Shown here in pieces: positions 8,355 to 15,603 of a stretch of 64,000 nt of DNA. The DNA is taken from contig NZ_SORW01000012.1 of assembly GCF_004405105.1 (NCBI RefSeq), positions 186,001 to 250,000 of the forward strand, in the 5' to 3' direction. The stretch comes from Jeotgalibacillus sp. R-1-5s-1 (GTDB taxonomy: Bacteria; Bacillota; Bacilli; Bacillales; Jeotgalibacillaceae). Made by a program: the position numbers and the translations under genes. A model generated the notes under the pieces. That model ran no database searches and was not told where the DNA came from. It saw nothing but the letters and a program-made list of their open reading frames with translations. Positions within the stretch are counted from its first letter, which is position 1, and each line of letters starts with the position of its first letter.

Positions 8355-9036
8355 ACACAGGCACCCCTTTTGCTTTCCACTTCTGCTGTGTGTAAGCCAT
8401 TTCCCAAAATGACCATTCCAGCTCCGTGCTCTTGATAAAAGCCTCTCTCATTTTGGCAAGACTTGCAGATGAAGCTGAAACTGCTTCATCTGCAAGCATG
8501 GCACTCATCCGTTCGATCAGCTCTCCTACGCGCTTATCCGCATAAAACGTGATCCACTCATAGAATGGATGATCGCGGTCAGGCTGGGCTTTTCGTGTAA
8601 GTTCTTTTCCAATCTCATAGTAAGTCCAAGGACAAGGCAGCAGGGCAGCAAGCATCTCGCCGATAGTCCCGGCATAAGCGTGACAGAGCATATGCTTTAC
8701 ATAGTGATCCGCAGCCGGTGGTAACGGAAATCCTTGCAAATCCTCGTAACGGACCCCGGCAACCCGGCAGAAATTATGGTGAGGATGCACTTCACTATTT
8801 AAAACAAATGAAACCTGCTCTTTGAAAAACTCGATTTGTTCCCTGTTCTCTGATCGGACAATCGCCATCCCGTAAATCTTCATAAAAGCATTCAAATATT
8901 CATAATCAGCTTTTATATAATGAATCAACGCTTCTTTTGCAATCGTCCCTTCTTCAATACCTTTGACAAATGGATGTTTGAAAATATCCTGAAGCAGTCT
9001 TTCCGCTTCCAATTTGAGTTGTTGAGTAAATGACAT
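8347..9036 (-). CDS. tenA: aminopyrimidine aminohydrolase (thiaminase II)
   Basis: Hydrolyses aminomethyl-pyrimidine breakdown products of thiamine to HMP, feeding ThiD. The catalytic cysteine is in LLPCPWTYYEIG, with YLNAF, HPHHNFC and the Glu in STELEWSFWEMAY near the C-terminus. At 229 residues it is full length. The ATG is preceded by GGAGGAAC, which lies inside a predicted hairpin directly after a TPP aptamer, so translation is probably thiamine-controlled. It is the second gene of the operon, after thiW. Confidence 0.94.
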   Translation of the reverse strand: MSFTQQLKLEAERLLQDIFKHPFVKGIEEGTIAKEALIHYIKADYEYLNAFMKIYGMAIVRSENREQIEFFKEQVSFVLNSEVHPHHNFCRVAGVRYEDLQGFPLPPAADHYVKHMLCHAYAGTIGEMLAALLPCPWTYYEIGKELTRKAQPDRDHPFYEWITFYADKRVGELIERMSAMLADEAVSASSASLAKMREAFIKSTELEWSFWEMAYTQQKWKAKGVPVYE

Positions 9037-9041
9037 GTTTT

Positions 9042-9061
9042 GTTCCTCCTGTGAGAAGAAC
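9042..9061 (-). promoter_or_regulatory. SD-sequestering hairpin of the second TPP riboswitch
   Basis: On the minus strand, GTTCTTCT and AGGAGGAAC-side bases form an 8-bp hairpin (one G-T pair at each of two positions) with a CACA loop. The stem buries the GGAGG of tenA. It directly follows the aptamer at 9068-9144 and has no T-run, so a translational expression platform is inferred. Confidence 0.6.
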
Positions 9062-9067
9062 GGGGAT

Positions 9068-9144
9068 TCACCTTTCCTTCGCCGGCATGACCCGGATCAG
9101 GTTCAATGGGTATGATCTCAGCCGACTTGCGGCACCCCCGGCAA
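9068..9144 (-). ncRNA. TPP riboswitch (THI element) before tenA
   Basis: The minus strand reads GGGGGTGCC, then CGGCTGAGAT, then ACCCATTGAACCTGATCCGG, then ATGCCGGCGAAGG, which are the conserved THI-box blocks in order. It begins 3 nt after the thiW stop and ends about 30 nt before tenA, so it is internal to the operon. A short TTGCC/GGTGA pairing is a plausible P1. Confidence 0.92.
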
Positions 9145-9147
9145 CTT

Positions 9148-9636
9148 CTATTGTAGTTGTGTATAAGTGGATTGATTCAGCCTGGCTAATAGGAGCCATC
9201 CAAGTAGTGCTCCTGACAAGCTGCTGATTAAAAATGGCGGGATGAAAAACCACGCAGCAAAGGCGGTACCCATCAAAACCTTTGCTACAGGAACCGCAGT
9301 GAGTGCACCGATCAGTCCGGTACCCGCCACTTCTCCGGCAGCTGCAAGTGATAGTCGGGATGTTTTCTTATAAAGAACACCTGCAAGGAATGCACCAATC
9401 ATACTGCCTGGAAAAGCCAACAGGGTTCCAATTCCAAGCAAGTTTCTGACAAGCGCGATCATGAAGGCCACTCCAATTGCAGGCAGAGGACCGAGCATTA
9501 CAGCAGCCACCACATTTACTGCATGCTGTACCGGATATGCCCTGGCAACGCCTGCAGGAAACCATACAAACTGAGAACCCACAACACCAATCGCGGTCAG
9601 CATCGCCATCATCGTGATCAGCTTTGTTCTATTCAT
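9148..9636 (-). CDS. thiW: thiazole/thiamine-precursor ECF transporter S component
   Basis: A 162-residue integral membrane protein with about five hydrophobic spans. It carries the ThiW-typical PVQHAVNVVAAVMLGP and FPGSMIGAFLAGVLY. ThiW is the substrate-specific S component of an energy-coupling-factor importer, predicted to take up the thiazole precursor for use by ThiM. The shared ECF module is not in the window. It is the first gene of the thi operon, behind its own TPP riboswitch and terminator, and is followed at once by a second aptamer. Confidence 0.88.
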   Translation of the reverse strand: MNRTKLITMMAMLTAIGVVGSQFVWFPAGVARAYPVQHAVNVVAAVMLGPLPAIGVAFMIALVRNLLGIGTLLAFPGSMIGAFLAGVLYKKTSRLSLAAAGEVAGTGLIGALTAVPVAKVLMGTAFAAWFFIPPFLISSLSGALLGWLLLARLNQSTYTQLQ

Positions 9637-9660
9637 TCCATTTCACCTCCTTTCAAAAAC

Positions 9661-9697
9661 ATAAAAACGCCAGATCTGAAAGACTCAGATCTGGCGT
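9661..9697 (-). terminator. riboswitch-controlled terminator before thiW
   Basis: A 13-bp perfect stem (ACGCCAGATCTGA with its complement) and a 5-nt loop, then TTTTTAT on the minus strand. It lies 34 nt past the first TPP aptamer, so premature termination when TPP binds is the likely mechanism. Confidence 0.9.
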
Positions 9698-9730
9698 GAA
9701 TAGTAAAAGAAAGCACGTAAATGCCCGATT

Positions 9731-9826
9731 CTACTTCCCTCCGCTGGTACTAACCAGATCAGGTCCATAAGAGTCGGAGAATGCTTCGTTCCCCTCTCAG
9801 CCTGCACAATCAGGCACCCCTAGTAG
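9731..9826 (-). ncRNA. TPP riboswitch (THI element) before thiW
   Basis: The minus strand has AGGGGTGCC, GGCTGAGAGG, GACCTGATCTGG, TAGTACCAGCGGAGGGAA in the canonical order, closed by a CTACT/AGTAG P1 stem. It is followed by a terminator hairpin and controls the whole thiW-tenA-thiD-thiM-thiE operon. Confidence 0.96.
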
Positions 9827-9860
9827 TCATACGTTTATTTAATTGGAAATCTTACCCTAA

Positions 9861-9889
9861 AGTCTAGCAGACTCTTTATCTTATAGCAA
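9861..9889 (-). promoter_or_regulatory. sigma-A promoter of the thi operon
   Basis: On the minus strand TTGCTA and TAGACT are separated by 17 bp, about 35 nt before the first TPP aptamer. It lies just past the 3' end of the S9 peptidase gene. Confidence 0.6.
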
Positions 9890-9894
9890 ATGAA

Positions 9895-11676
9895 TCAGAC
9901 AAACTGATCAAAAAACGCCAGCACTTCCTCATAAACCTTCATCTCATTCGCCTTTTTAGAGAACCCGTGCCCCTCATCCTCAAGCACCAGATATTTCACA
10001 TCTCGGCCCTTTGCTTTCAGCGCTTCTACGATCTGATCTGACTCAGCTTTTACAACGCGCGGATCTTTGGCACCCTGGATGACGAACATTGGCTTTGTCA
10101 TCGTATCGAGATACTGAATCGGCGAATCCTCTGTCAGCTTTTCTTTATCCTCAACAGGATCTCCAACCCATTGCTTCATCACCGGCTTCCAGTGCTCAGG
10201 AACTGATTCAATAAAGCTGAATAAGTTGCACGGACCGAAAATATCCACAACCGCTTTAAAATAATCTGCATGACGGCCGTGTAACAGAAGTGCCATATAG
10301 CCGCCGTAGCTGCCTCCCATTAACAGTACCTTATCGCGGTCGGCAAGTCCTTCTTTAAATAAATATTCGAGCCCTTCAATGTTATCAAGACGCGGACCAT
10401 GTCCCCAGTCGCCTTCCACCATTTTAGAGAACGCCAGTCCGTAGCCTGTGGATCCACGGAAATTTGGTGTAAAAATGCTGTAACCCCTGTACACAAGGAA
10501 TTGGAACAGCGAACGGAATGTTGCACGTTCTGCAGCCTGCGGACCTCCGTGCGGCCATAAAATAACGTGCCCATTGTCTTTATCAGGCTTAGCTTTAAAC
10601 AGCTGCGCTTCAATTTCCAGACCATCAAACGATTTGTACGTAATTAGCTCCGGCTCCACCAGCTCCTCTTCCTTTACACCCGGAACATTATAATTCGTCA
10701 GCTGCTTCCAGCCGTTCTCATCTCTCATATAGAGATTAGGCGGTCTCACAGCCGTTCGTCCCATCAGATAAAGGTTCCCAGAATCCGCTACCTTCAGACC
10801 CGCGATCTCAGAAGTGGGAATTTCAACTTCTTTAAGCGTTTCAGTGTCCAGACTGTATTGATACAGTTTGTCCCGCACACCTTTTTCAGCAGTGATGTAA
10901 AGGGAATTTGTCACTTTATCAAAAATCACCCGGTCAAAGCCTTCCTGTTCAACACCAGTCACCTTTTCAAACGTCTCATTATCAACATCAAAGCGTGCCA
11001 GATATGAAAAATCTTCATCAAAATCAGTTGTAAAATAGATTATATTATCCGATACGAACTCAATCCCTGAAACCGTATGCTGCTTATCTGTTTTCGGCGT
11101 CAGCATCACTTCCTGTTCCCCTTTTTTAATAAAAGCGAGAACGTATGTATTGGCATAATGTTTCACATAAGCAAACGTCTGTTCATCAGGGCTTTTCGCC
11201 GTTAAATGAGTAGACGCTCCCTTGCCGTGTTGAATAATCGTTTCTGTCCCGTCATTTAAATTGTATTCATATGACTTCAGATACGTTGAGTCATCTTTTG
11301 TAGAAGTGTAATACAGTTTTTCGCCATCCTTTGACAGGCGAAGCCCCATATGTCTGGCACCTTCATATTGTCTAAGCGGCTCAAGACTGCCTCCTGATGT
11401 TGGCAAAGCATACACCTGACCGTTTTCATCGCCATCCTGATCGATGACAGCAAGCAGGAATCGGCTTTTCGGATCAAAAGTGATTTCAGAGCAGCTCTGA
11501 TTATGAAAGCTGAGCGGGTATGGGAAAGTGTCGGGCAGGTCCATCGCCCATAAATTATATTTACCATTCAGGTTTGTACTGAATACGAGCTGTGTTTCGT
11601 CCTTGTTGACTGCAAATGACTGAATACCGAATGTTTGAAAAAAGTTTTCTACATCCGGCTGCTTGAATTGAATCAT
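9895..11676 (-). CDS. S9 family prolyl oligopeptidase-type peptidase
   Basis: A 593-residue cytoplasmic serine peptidase with no signal peptide. Residues of about 20-330 have repeating blade-like stretches typical of the seven-bladed propeller (for example SGGSLEPLRQYEGARHMGLRLS). The C-terminal alpha/beta-hydrolase domain has HGGPQAAERATFRS, GSTGYG, the nucleophile motif GGSYGGYMALLLHG, an Asp in GAKDPRVV and the His in DEGHGFSKKAN, so the Ser-Asp-His triad is complete. Such enzymes (acylaminoacyl-peptidase or dipeptidyl-peptidase type) trim short peptides; the exact specificity is unknown. It is monocistronic, with a CTCAC-type 21-bp array upstream. Confidence 0.88.
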   Translation of the reverse strand: MIQFKQPDVENFFQTFGIQSFAVNKDETQLVFSTNLNGKYNLWAMDLPDTFPYPLSFHNQSCSEITFDPKSRFLLAVIDQDGDENGQVYALPTSGGSLEPLRQYEGARHMGLRLSKDGEKLYYTSTKDDSTYLKSYEYNLNDGTETIIQHGKGASTHLTAKSPDEQTFAYVKHYANTYVLAFIKKGEQEVMLTPKTDKQHTVSGIEFVSDNIIYFTTDFDEDFSYLARFDVDNETFEKVTGVEQEGFDRVIFDKVTNSLYITAEKGVRDKLYQYSLDTETLKEVEIPTSEIAGLKVADSGNLYLMGRTAVRPPNLYMRDENGWKQLTNYNVPGVKEEELVEPELITYKSFDGLEIEAQLFKAKPDKDNGHVILWPHGGPQAAERATFRSLFQFLVYRGYSIFTPNFRGSTGYGLAFSKMVEGDWGHGPRLDNIEGLEYLFKEGLADRDKVLLMGGSYGGYMALLLHGRHADYFKAVVDIFGPCNLFSFIESVPEHWKPVMKQWVGDPVEDKEKLTEDSPIQYLDTMTKPMFVIQGAKDPRVVKAESDQIVEALKAKGRDVKYLVLEDEGHGFSKKANEMKVYEEVLAFFDQFV

Positions 11677-11771
11677 ATAATAAAAGCCTCCTCGAAGTTT
11701 GTTTCGTTCTCCGTAATATTCGACTTTTGAGTCAGAAAATCCTTTTGGCGGGTGGGTATATTTTCACTAAA

Positions 11772-11884
11772 ATGACGAACTGTGACTGGAAGCTCACGAA
11801 AGTCATTGCTGAACTCATATACTTTCTCTTTAAACTCACGAATTCCTTCTGCACCTCACAAACCCACTAACCAAGCTCACAAAC
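11772..11884 (+). repeat. degenerate 21-bp array, CTCACRAA core (array 1)
   Basis: Cores start at 11772 (ATGACGAAC), 11793, 11814, 11835, 11855 and 11876, giving steps of 21, 21, 21, 20 and 21 bp. The 10-12 bp between cores are not conserved. It fills the gap between the divergent S9 peptidase and the ribU promoter. Confidence 0.75.
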
Positions 11885-11891
11885 ATAAATA

Positions 11892-11920
11892 TTGAATCAC
11901 CATTCATTTTACGGTATACT
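11892..11920 (+). promoter_or_regulatory. sigma-A promoter of ribU
   Basis: TTGAAT and TATACT are separated by exactly 17 bp and lie about 28 nt upstream of the FMN aptamer. Confidence 0.75.
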
Positions 11921-11947
11921 GAAGTCCTACTAAAATTTAATATCGTT

Positions 11948-12078
11948 CCATCTTCAGGGCAGGGTGTAATTCCCGACCGGCGGTAAATCTTAGATTGAGC
12001 CCGCGAGCGAATAGGGAGCTATTTGCTGACTCCGTGAAAACCGGAGGCCGACAGTATAGTCTGGATGGGAGAAGATGG
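11948..12078 (+). ncRNA. FMN riboswitch (RFN element)
   Basis: Canonical RFN blocks are in order: CTTCAGGGCAGGGTGTAATT, CCCGACCGGCGGTAAAT, AGCCCGCGAGCG, CTGACTCCGTG, GGAGGCCGACAGTATAGT, CTGGATGGGAGAAGATGG. P1 is a perfect 8-bp CCATCTTC/GAAGATGG pairing. It controls ribU. Confidence 0.97.
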
Positions 12079-12131
12079 AGGCAATGAATGGGACGCGTGT
12101 ATAACGTGACCTTTATTTCGTGCTACATTCT

Positions 12132-12166
12132 CCCTGCTGACTGCGCCAGTCATGCAGGGTTTATTT
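12132..12166 (+). terminator. riboswitch-controlled terminator before ribU
   Basis: CCCTGC-TGACTG pairs with CAGTCA-TGCAGGG around a short CGC loop, followed by TTTATTT. It lies 54 nt after the FMN aptamer and about 55 nt before the ribU start, as expected for transcriptional attenuation. Confidence 0.85.
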
Positions 12167-12220
12167 GTGTACGATTCATTGCTAAAACTTCTGTAAGTGG
12201 GACGAGGACAGGAGCTACTC

Positions 12221-12799
12221 ATGTTAAAAAACACGCAATTACTCGTAAAGCTTTCGATGTTCAGTGCCATCGCATTTGTGCTGATGCTGCTCAATTTTCC
12301 GCTTCCGTTTTTACCGGATTTCCTGAAAATTGACTTTAGCGACGTGCCTGCACTTTTAGCAGCACTGTTGTTTTCACCAATGGCAGGAGTCATCGTGGAA
12401 GCACTGAAAAACATTCTTTATTATTTATTCCGCGGCAGCGGCATCCCGATCGGGGAACTTTCTAACTTTATCGCAGGCTGTGCATTCATCCTGCCGGTAG
12501 CTTTTTTCTATCATAAACGCAAAACAAAAGGCGCACTCGCAAAAGGACTCATTTCCGGAACACTGCTGATGGTTACCCTACTGGCAGTTCTGAATTATTT
12601 CTTAATTCTTCCGGCATACGCATGGTTTTTCGGCATGGACTTCATGCTTGACCCAACCGTAAAACTTTCAACAACACTTGGCGCGATTATCCCGTTTAAC
12701 CTGATTAAAGCAGCATTCGTTTCTGCTTTATTTATACCAATATTCGTCAAATTAAGACCATGGATTAAGCAAAATCAGCTTCATCCTGAAACAACATAA
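12221..12799 (+). CDS. ribU: riboflavin ECF transporter S component
   Basis: A 192-residue integral membrane protein with five or six spans. It imports riboflavin together with the ECF energising module, which is encoded elsewhere. Family features include LVKLSMFSAIAFVLMLL, FPLPFLPDFLKIDFSDVPALL and GIPIGELSNFIAG. The ATG at 12221 is chosen over an in-frame GTG at 12197 because AGGAG lies 7 nt before it. The FMN riboswitch and attenuator directly upstream independently support the riboflavin assignment. A strong terminator follows. Confidence 0.95.
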   Translation: MLKNTQLLVKLSMFSAIAFVLMLLNFPLPFLPDFLKIDFSDVPALLAALLFSPMAGVIVEALKNILYYLFRGSGIPIGELSNFIAGCAFILPVAFFYHKRKTKGALAKGLISGTLLMVTLLAVLNYFLILPAYAWFFGMDFMLDPTVKLSTTLGAIIPFNLIKAAFVSALFIPIFVKLRPWIKQNQLHPETT

Positions 12800-12810
12800 T
12801 GTAATCAGAT

Positions 12811-12848
12811 CCGGAACACACTTTTTATAAGTGTGTTCCGGTTTTTTT
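12811..12848 (+). terminator. intrinsic terminator of ribU
   Basis: A 13-bp perfect stem, CCGGAACACACTT with its complement, a TTTAT loop, then TTTTTTTA. Confidence 0.93.
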
Positions 12849-12875
12849 ATTGAGGCAGACGTGCGTGACGGCGTA

Positions 12876-12950
12876 ATTCGTGAGGTTGTGCGGGTAATTT
12901 GTAAGGTTAGCAGTCGAGTTTGCGAGGTTAGAGTGTACTTTCGTGAGTTC
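12876..12950 (-). repeat. degenerate 21-bp array, CTCACRAA core, reverse orientation (array 2)
   Basis: Four cores of the form TTYGTGAGGTT have GTGAG at 12880, GTAAG at 12901, GCGAG at 12922 and GTGAG at 12943, exactly 21 bp apart. They are the reverse complement of the core in array 1, so the two arrays flank ribU facing each other. Confidence 0.7.
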
Positions 12951-13104
12951 CTGAGGAAATTTGTCATTTCAGTGTATATAGACCTATGAATTTCAGTGAA
13001 CACTAGCCGTTTTCCCGCACATTCCTGCTCTAATTTAATCACCTATGGACCTGCCATCATTTAATAACTACTTATGCAATTATTGTCTTGTCCAAACATT
13101 ATAC

Positions 13105-13363
13105 GGCTGGGACGCATCCGCTGACTCCTGTGGCGGAAAGGGTCAGGTGAACCCGATGTGCGAAGCACAGCGGGTTCACCGCCCGGCCATAGAAAAGCGG
13201 AGACCGGCGTTTAGGGACGTACAAACTGGACCGGCCCCGACGGAGATAAAGAAAACACGGCAAAGTGAGCTGATGTTGACTTATCGGACGAGGGGATGGG
13301 AAGTTTGCTAGTCCCTGCCCGACGTAGCTAGACACAAAGAAAAGCGGAGGATGCGTCCCAGCC
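13105..13363 (+). repeat. structured intergenic repeat, copy A (about 259 bp)
   Basis: The element is bounded by a perfect 15-bp terminal inverted repeat, GGCTGGGACGCATCC at 13105-13119 with its complement at 13349-13363. It shares a long core with copy B at 62173-62437, including GGCGTTTAGGGACGTACAAA, TGATGTTGACTTATCGGACG and GGGAAGTTTGCTAGTCCCTG. An internal GGTGAACCCG/CGGGTTCACC stem is also present. It has no transposase or coding potential that I trust. It resembles the structured repeats scattered in Bacillales genomes. Confidence 0.85.
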
Positions 13364-13394
13364 CGATTTATCATTCCTCCCAATATCCTCACCT

Positions 13395-13424
13395 TTACTG
13401 ATCCATCCCCGAAAATGATATACT
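13395..13424 (+). promoter_or_regulatory. probable pepT promoter
   Basis: TTACTG and TATACT are separated by 18 bp, about 40 nt upstream of the pepT start codon. Confidence 0.5.
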
Positions 13425-13465
13425 AAAAATGAAGAACTCAGTACTCACTATAGGAGGAACAAATC

Positions 13466-14701
13466 ATGAAACAGGAATTAATGGACCGTTTAATTACATA
13501 TGCAAAAATCGATACGCAATCCAACGCAGCCTCTGCCACCACTCCTTCTACTGAAAAACAGTGGGGTCTGCTCCGTCTACTGGAAAAAGAATTAAAGGAT
13601 ATTGGTATGGAGGAAGTTGAGGTTGATGAAAACGGCTATTTAATGGCCACCCTTCCATCTAATACAGATGATGATGTTGCGACGATCGGCTTCCTTGCCC
13701 ATGTGGATACTGCAACCGACTTTACCGGGACTAACGTCAATCCACAGGTTATAAAAGCTTATGAAGGTGGCGACATCACATTAAACGAAGAGCTGAATGT
13801 TGTCCTATCACCCCGAGAATTCCCTGAAATCAATAAATATAAGGGGCATACTTTGATTACAACAGACGGAACCACTCTTTTAGGTGCTGATAACAAGGCT
13901 GGAATCGCTGAAATCATGACGGCAATGAATTATCTGATCCAGCATCCGGAAATTAAACATGGAAAGATCCGTGTTGCCTTCACACCTGACGAGGAAATCG
14001 GACGCGGCCCTCACAAATTTGACGTTGAGCGATTTGGCGCTCAATATGCTTACACTATTGATGGTGGTCCACTTGGAGAATTACAATATGAGAGCTTTAA
14101 TGCTGCGGGAGCAAAAGTTGTGATTAAAGGAAACAACGTACATCCTGGTACAGCAAAGAACAAAATGGTGAATTCACTAAAGATCGGTATGGAATTTAAT
14201 CGTCTTCTGCCATTGGATGAAGTACCTGAATTCACATCAGGCTACGAAGGATTTTTCCACCTTCTTCATATGACAGGTGATGTGGAGAGAACAGAAATGG
14301 AGTACATCATTCGTGATCACAGCCGCGAGAAATTTGAAGCCCGCAAAAAGCTGTTACAGCGAGCTGTAAATGAGACGAATGCCAAACACGGCGAAGGTAC
14401 TGTTACATTACATTTGGAAGATCAGTACTATAACATGCGTGAGAAAATCGAGCCTGTGAGCTTTATTGTGGATATTGCTAAGGAAACGATGAATGACCTT
14501 GGCATAGAGGCTATCATTGAGCCAATCCGCGGTGGAACAGATGGATCCCAACTATCCTTTATGGGACTGCCAACACCAAACATCTTCACAGGAGGAGAGA
14601 ATTTCCACGGTAAATTTGAGTACATTTCTGTGGATAACATGGAAAAAGCAGTTCAGGTCATAGTAGGGATTGCTAAACGTTTTCCACATGTGGATAAATA
14701 A
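13466..14701 (+). CDS. pepT: peptidase T (tripeptide aminopeptidase)
   Basis: A cytoplasmic M20-family zinc aminopeptidase that releases the N-terminal residue of tripeptides. Metal-site motifs are present in order: FLAHVDTA (His and Asp), [15 protein letters not shown] (bridging Asp), [10 protein letters not shown] (catalytic and metal Glu), YTIDGG, and [12 protein letters not shown] with a late [13 protein letters not shown] (His). The 411-residue length is standard. The start has AGGAGGAACAAATC before the ATG. It appears monocistronic or cotranscribed with the small downstream ORF. Confidence 0.96.
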   Translation: MKQELMDRLITYAKIDTQSNAASATTPSTEKQWGLLRLLEKELKDIGMEEVEVDENGYLMATLPSNTDDDVATIGFLAHVDTATDFTGTNVNPQVIKAYEGGDITLNEELNVVLSPREFPEINKYKGHTLITTDGTTLLGADNKAGIAEIMTAMNYLIQHPEIKHGKIRVAFTPDEEIGRGPHKFDVERFGAQYAYTIDGGPLGELQYESFNAAGAKVVIKGNNVHPGTAKNKMVNSLKIGMEFNRLLPLDEVPEFTSGYEGFFHLLHMTGDVERTEMEYIIRDHSREKFEARKKLLQRAVNETNAKHGEGTVTLHLEDQYYNMREKIEPVSFIVDIAKETMNDLGIEAIIEPIRGGTDGSQLSFMGLPTPNIFTGGENFHGKFEYISVDNMEKAVQVIVGIAKRFPHVDK

Positions 14702-14761
14702 AAACACAGCCTGACCTATCCACATGTCTATAAGTGCTGAGTTAAGAAAGCGGGGACTGTT

Positions 14762-14962
14762 TTGGATTTACGCAAATTAGATTTGTTTTTCAGTATTATA
14801 CTTCTGATTAATTCGTTCAGGATTTTTTATCTGATTATTAACGACCCTAATCCTGAACCGTTTAATTATATGATTCTATTTTTCTCTACTGTAGGCGCAG
14901 TGATTCTGTTCATGAATAGTCGAAGAAGGAAAATGAAGAATAAGGAACAAAATGATATTTGA
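14762..14962 (+). CDS. small two-span membrane protein, unknown
   Basis: A 66-residue ORF with two hydrophobic spans, about residues 7-25 and 33-50, and a basic tail (NSRRRKMKNKEQ). It starts at a TTG preceded by GCGGGGA. It lies 60 bp after pepT and is followed by a terminator, which supports it as a real transcribed gene. No family is recognised and no function is proposed. Confidence 0.6.
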   Translation: MDLRKLDLFFSIILLINSFRIFYLIINDPNPEPFNYMILFFSTVGAVILFMNSRRRKMKNKEQNDI

Positions 14963-14970
14963 TTAAAATA

Positions 14971-15005
14971 AAAAGACATCTATTGTAAATAGATGTCTTT
15001 TTATT
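14971..15005. terminator. bidirectional intrinsic terminator
   Basis: A 14-bp perfect stem (AAAAGACATCTATT with its complement) around GTA, with T-runs on both strands. It serves the small membrane ORF on the plus strand and parR on the minus strand. Confidence 0.9.
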
Positions 15006-15008
15006 CAT

Positions 15009-15596
15009 TTATTTATTCATTTTCTCCAGGAAACTTCCGAGCAAATCATCCAGAGTTTCTTCTTTTACTTCTTTTTCTGCAGGTTCCGGCTCTTCTGTTT
15101 TAATATCATCCCAGTTCAGATCCATGAGATCATCATCTGAAAATGATGGTTTGGAAGGCGGTGTTTCTCTTTCTTCACGTTCATATAAATCATCCACAGC
15201 ATGTGGCTTTTCTTCCTCCTGAAGGTAAAGAGCATCATCCACAGATAATGAGTTGCTGTTCATCGAAGCAAGTATGGCGGTAGCTCTTACCGGGTCATTC
15301 AATAGCTGATAAACAATATTTCCGAGTAAGGCTTCTGAATGCGAATGTCTGAGCCATGAACGCTGCTCTTTTGACAATTGCTTTGGAAGGGGCACAGTGA
15401 TCGTTTCTCTTTCCTTTTGAGCGCTGCGACCAAGTCCCTCAAGCGCATACTCAGCAATTTTACTGGAGAAATTGCGTTTTTCTGTCTCTTTCAAACGCTG
15501 CAGTTCCCTTAACAGATGGTCCGGAGTATCAGAGGGGAGGCGAAAGGTGATCGCCTGTCCCCTCTTGATTGAAGTAACGGATCCCCCACTCATCAT
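15009..15596 (-). CDS. parR: ParR-like segregation adaptor (putative)
   Basis: A 195-residue protein 7 bp downstream of the actin-like gene, in the position ParR takes in parMRC loci. Residues of about 14-55 (GQAITFRLPSDTPDHLLREL and a following helix pair) fit a ribbon-helix-helix DNA-binding fold. A second basic region (KERETITVPLPKQLSKEQ) follows. Beyond about residue 120 the chain is very acidic and ends in an amphipathic LDDLLGSFLEKMNK. In known ParR proteins a short C-terminal helix caps the ParM filament end, and this tail is a good candidate for it. The name rests on position and fold, not on a recognised close homologue. The start has AAGGTG overlapping the parM stop region. Confidence 0.68.
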   Translation of the reverse strand: MMSGGSVTSIKRGQAITFRLPSDTPDHLLRELQRLKETEKRNFSSKIAEYALEGLGRSAQKERETITVPLPKQLSKEQRSWLRHSHSEALLGNIVYQLLNDPVRATAILASMNSNSLSVDDALYLQEEEKPHAVDDLYEREERETPPSKPSFSDDDLMDLNWDDIKTEEPEPAEKEVKEETLDDLLGSFLEKMNK

Positions 15597-15603
15597 TTAC
15601 ACC

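Noticed and set aside
12088-12333. Open frame of 81 codons after the FMN riboswitch
   Set aside because: It spans the leader terminator and enters ribU out of frame, so it is leader RNA, not coding.
13045-13311. Open frame of 88 codons, and a similar one of 63 codons at 62136-62327
   Set aside because: Both fall in or overlap the structured repeat copies (on the strand antisense to copy B's core for the second). They share translated segments only because the DNA repeat is shared, and neither has a convincing ribosome binding site.
13105-13363. Insertion sequence or MITE
   Set aside because: There are terminal inverted repeats, but the arms differ between copies and I see no target-site duplication at either end, so transposition by a shared transposase is not supported.
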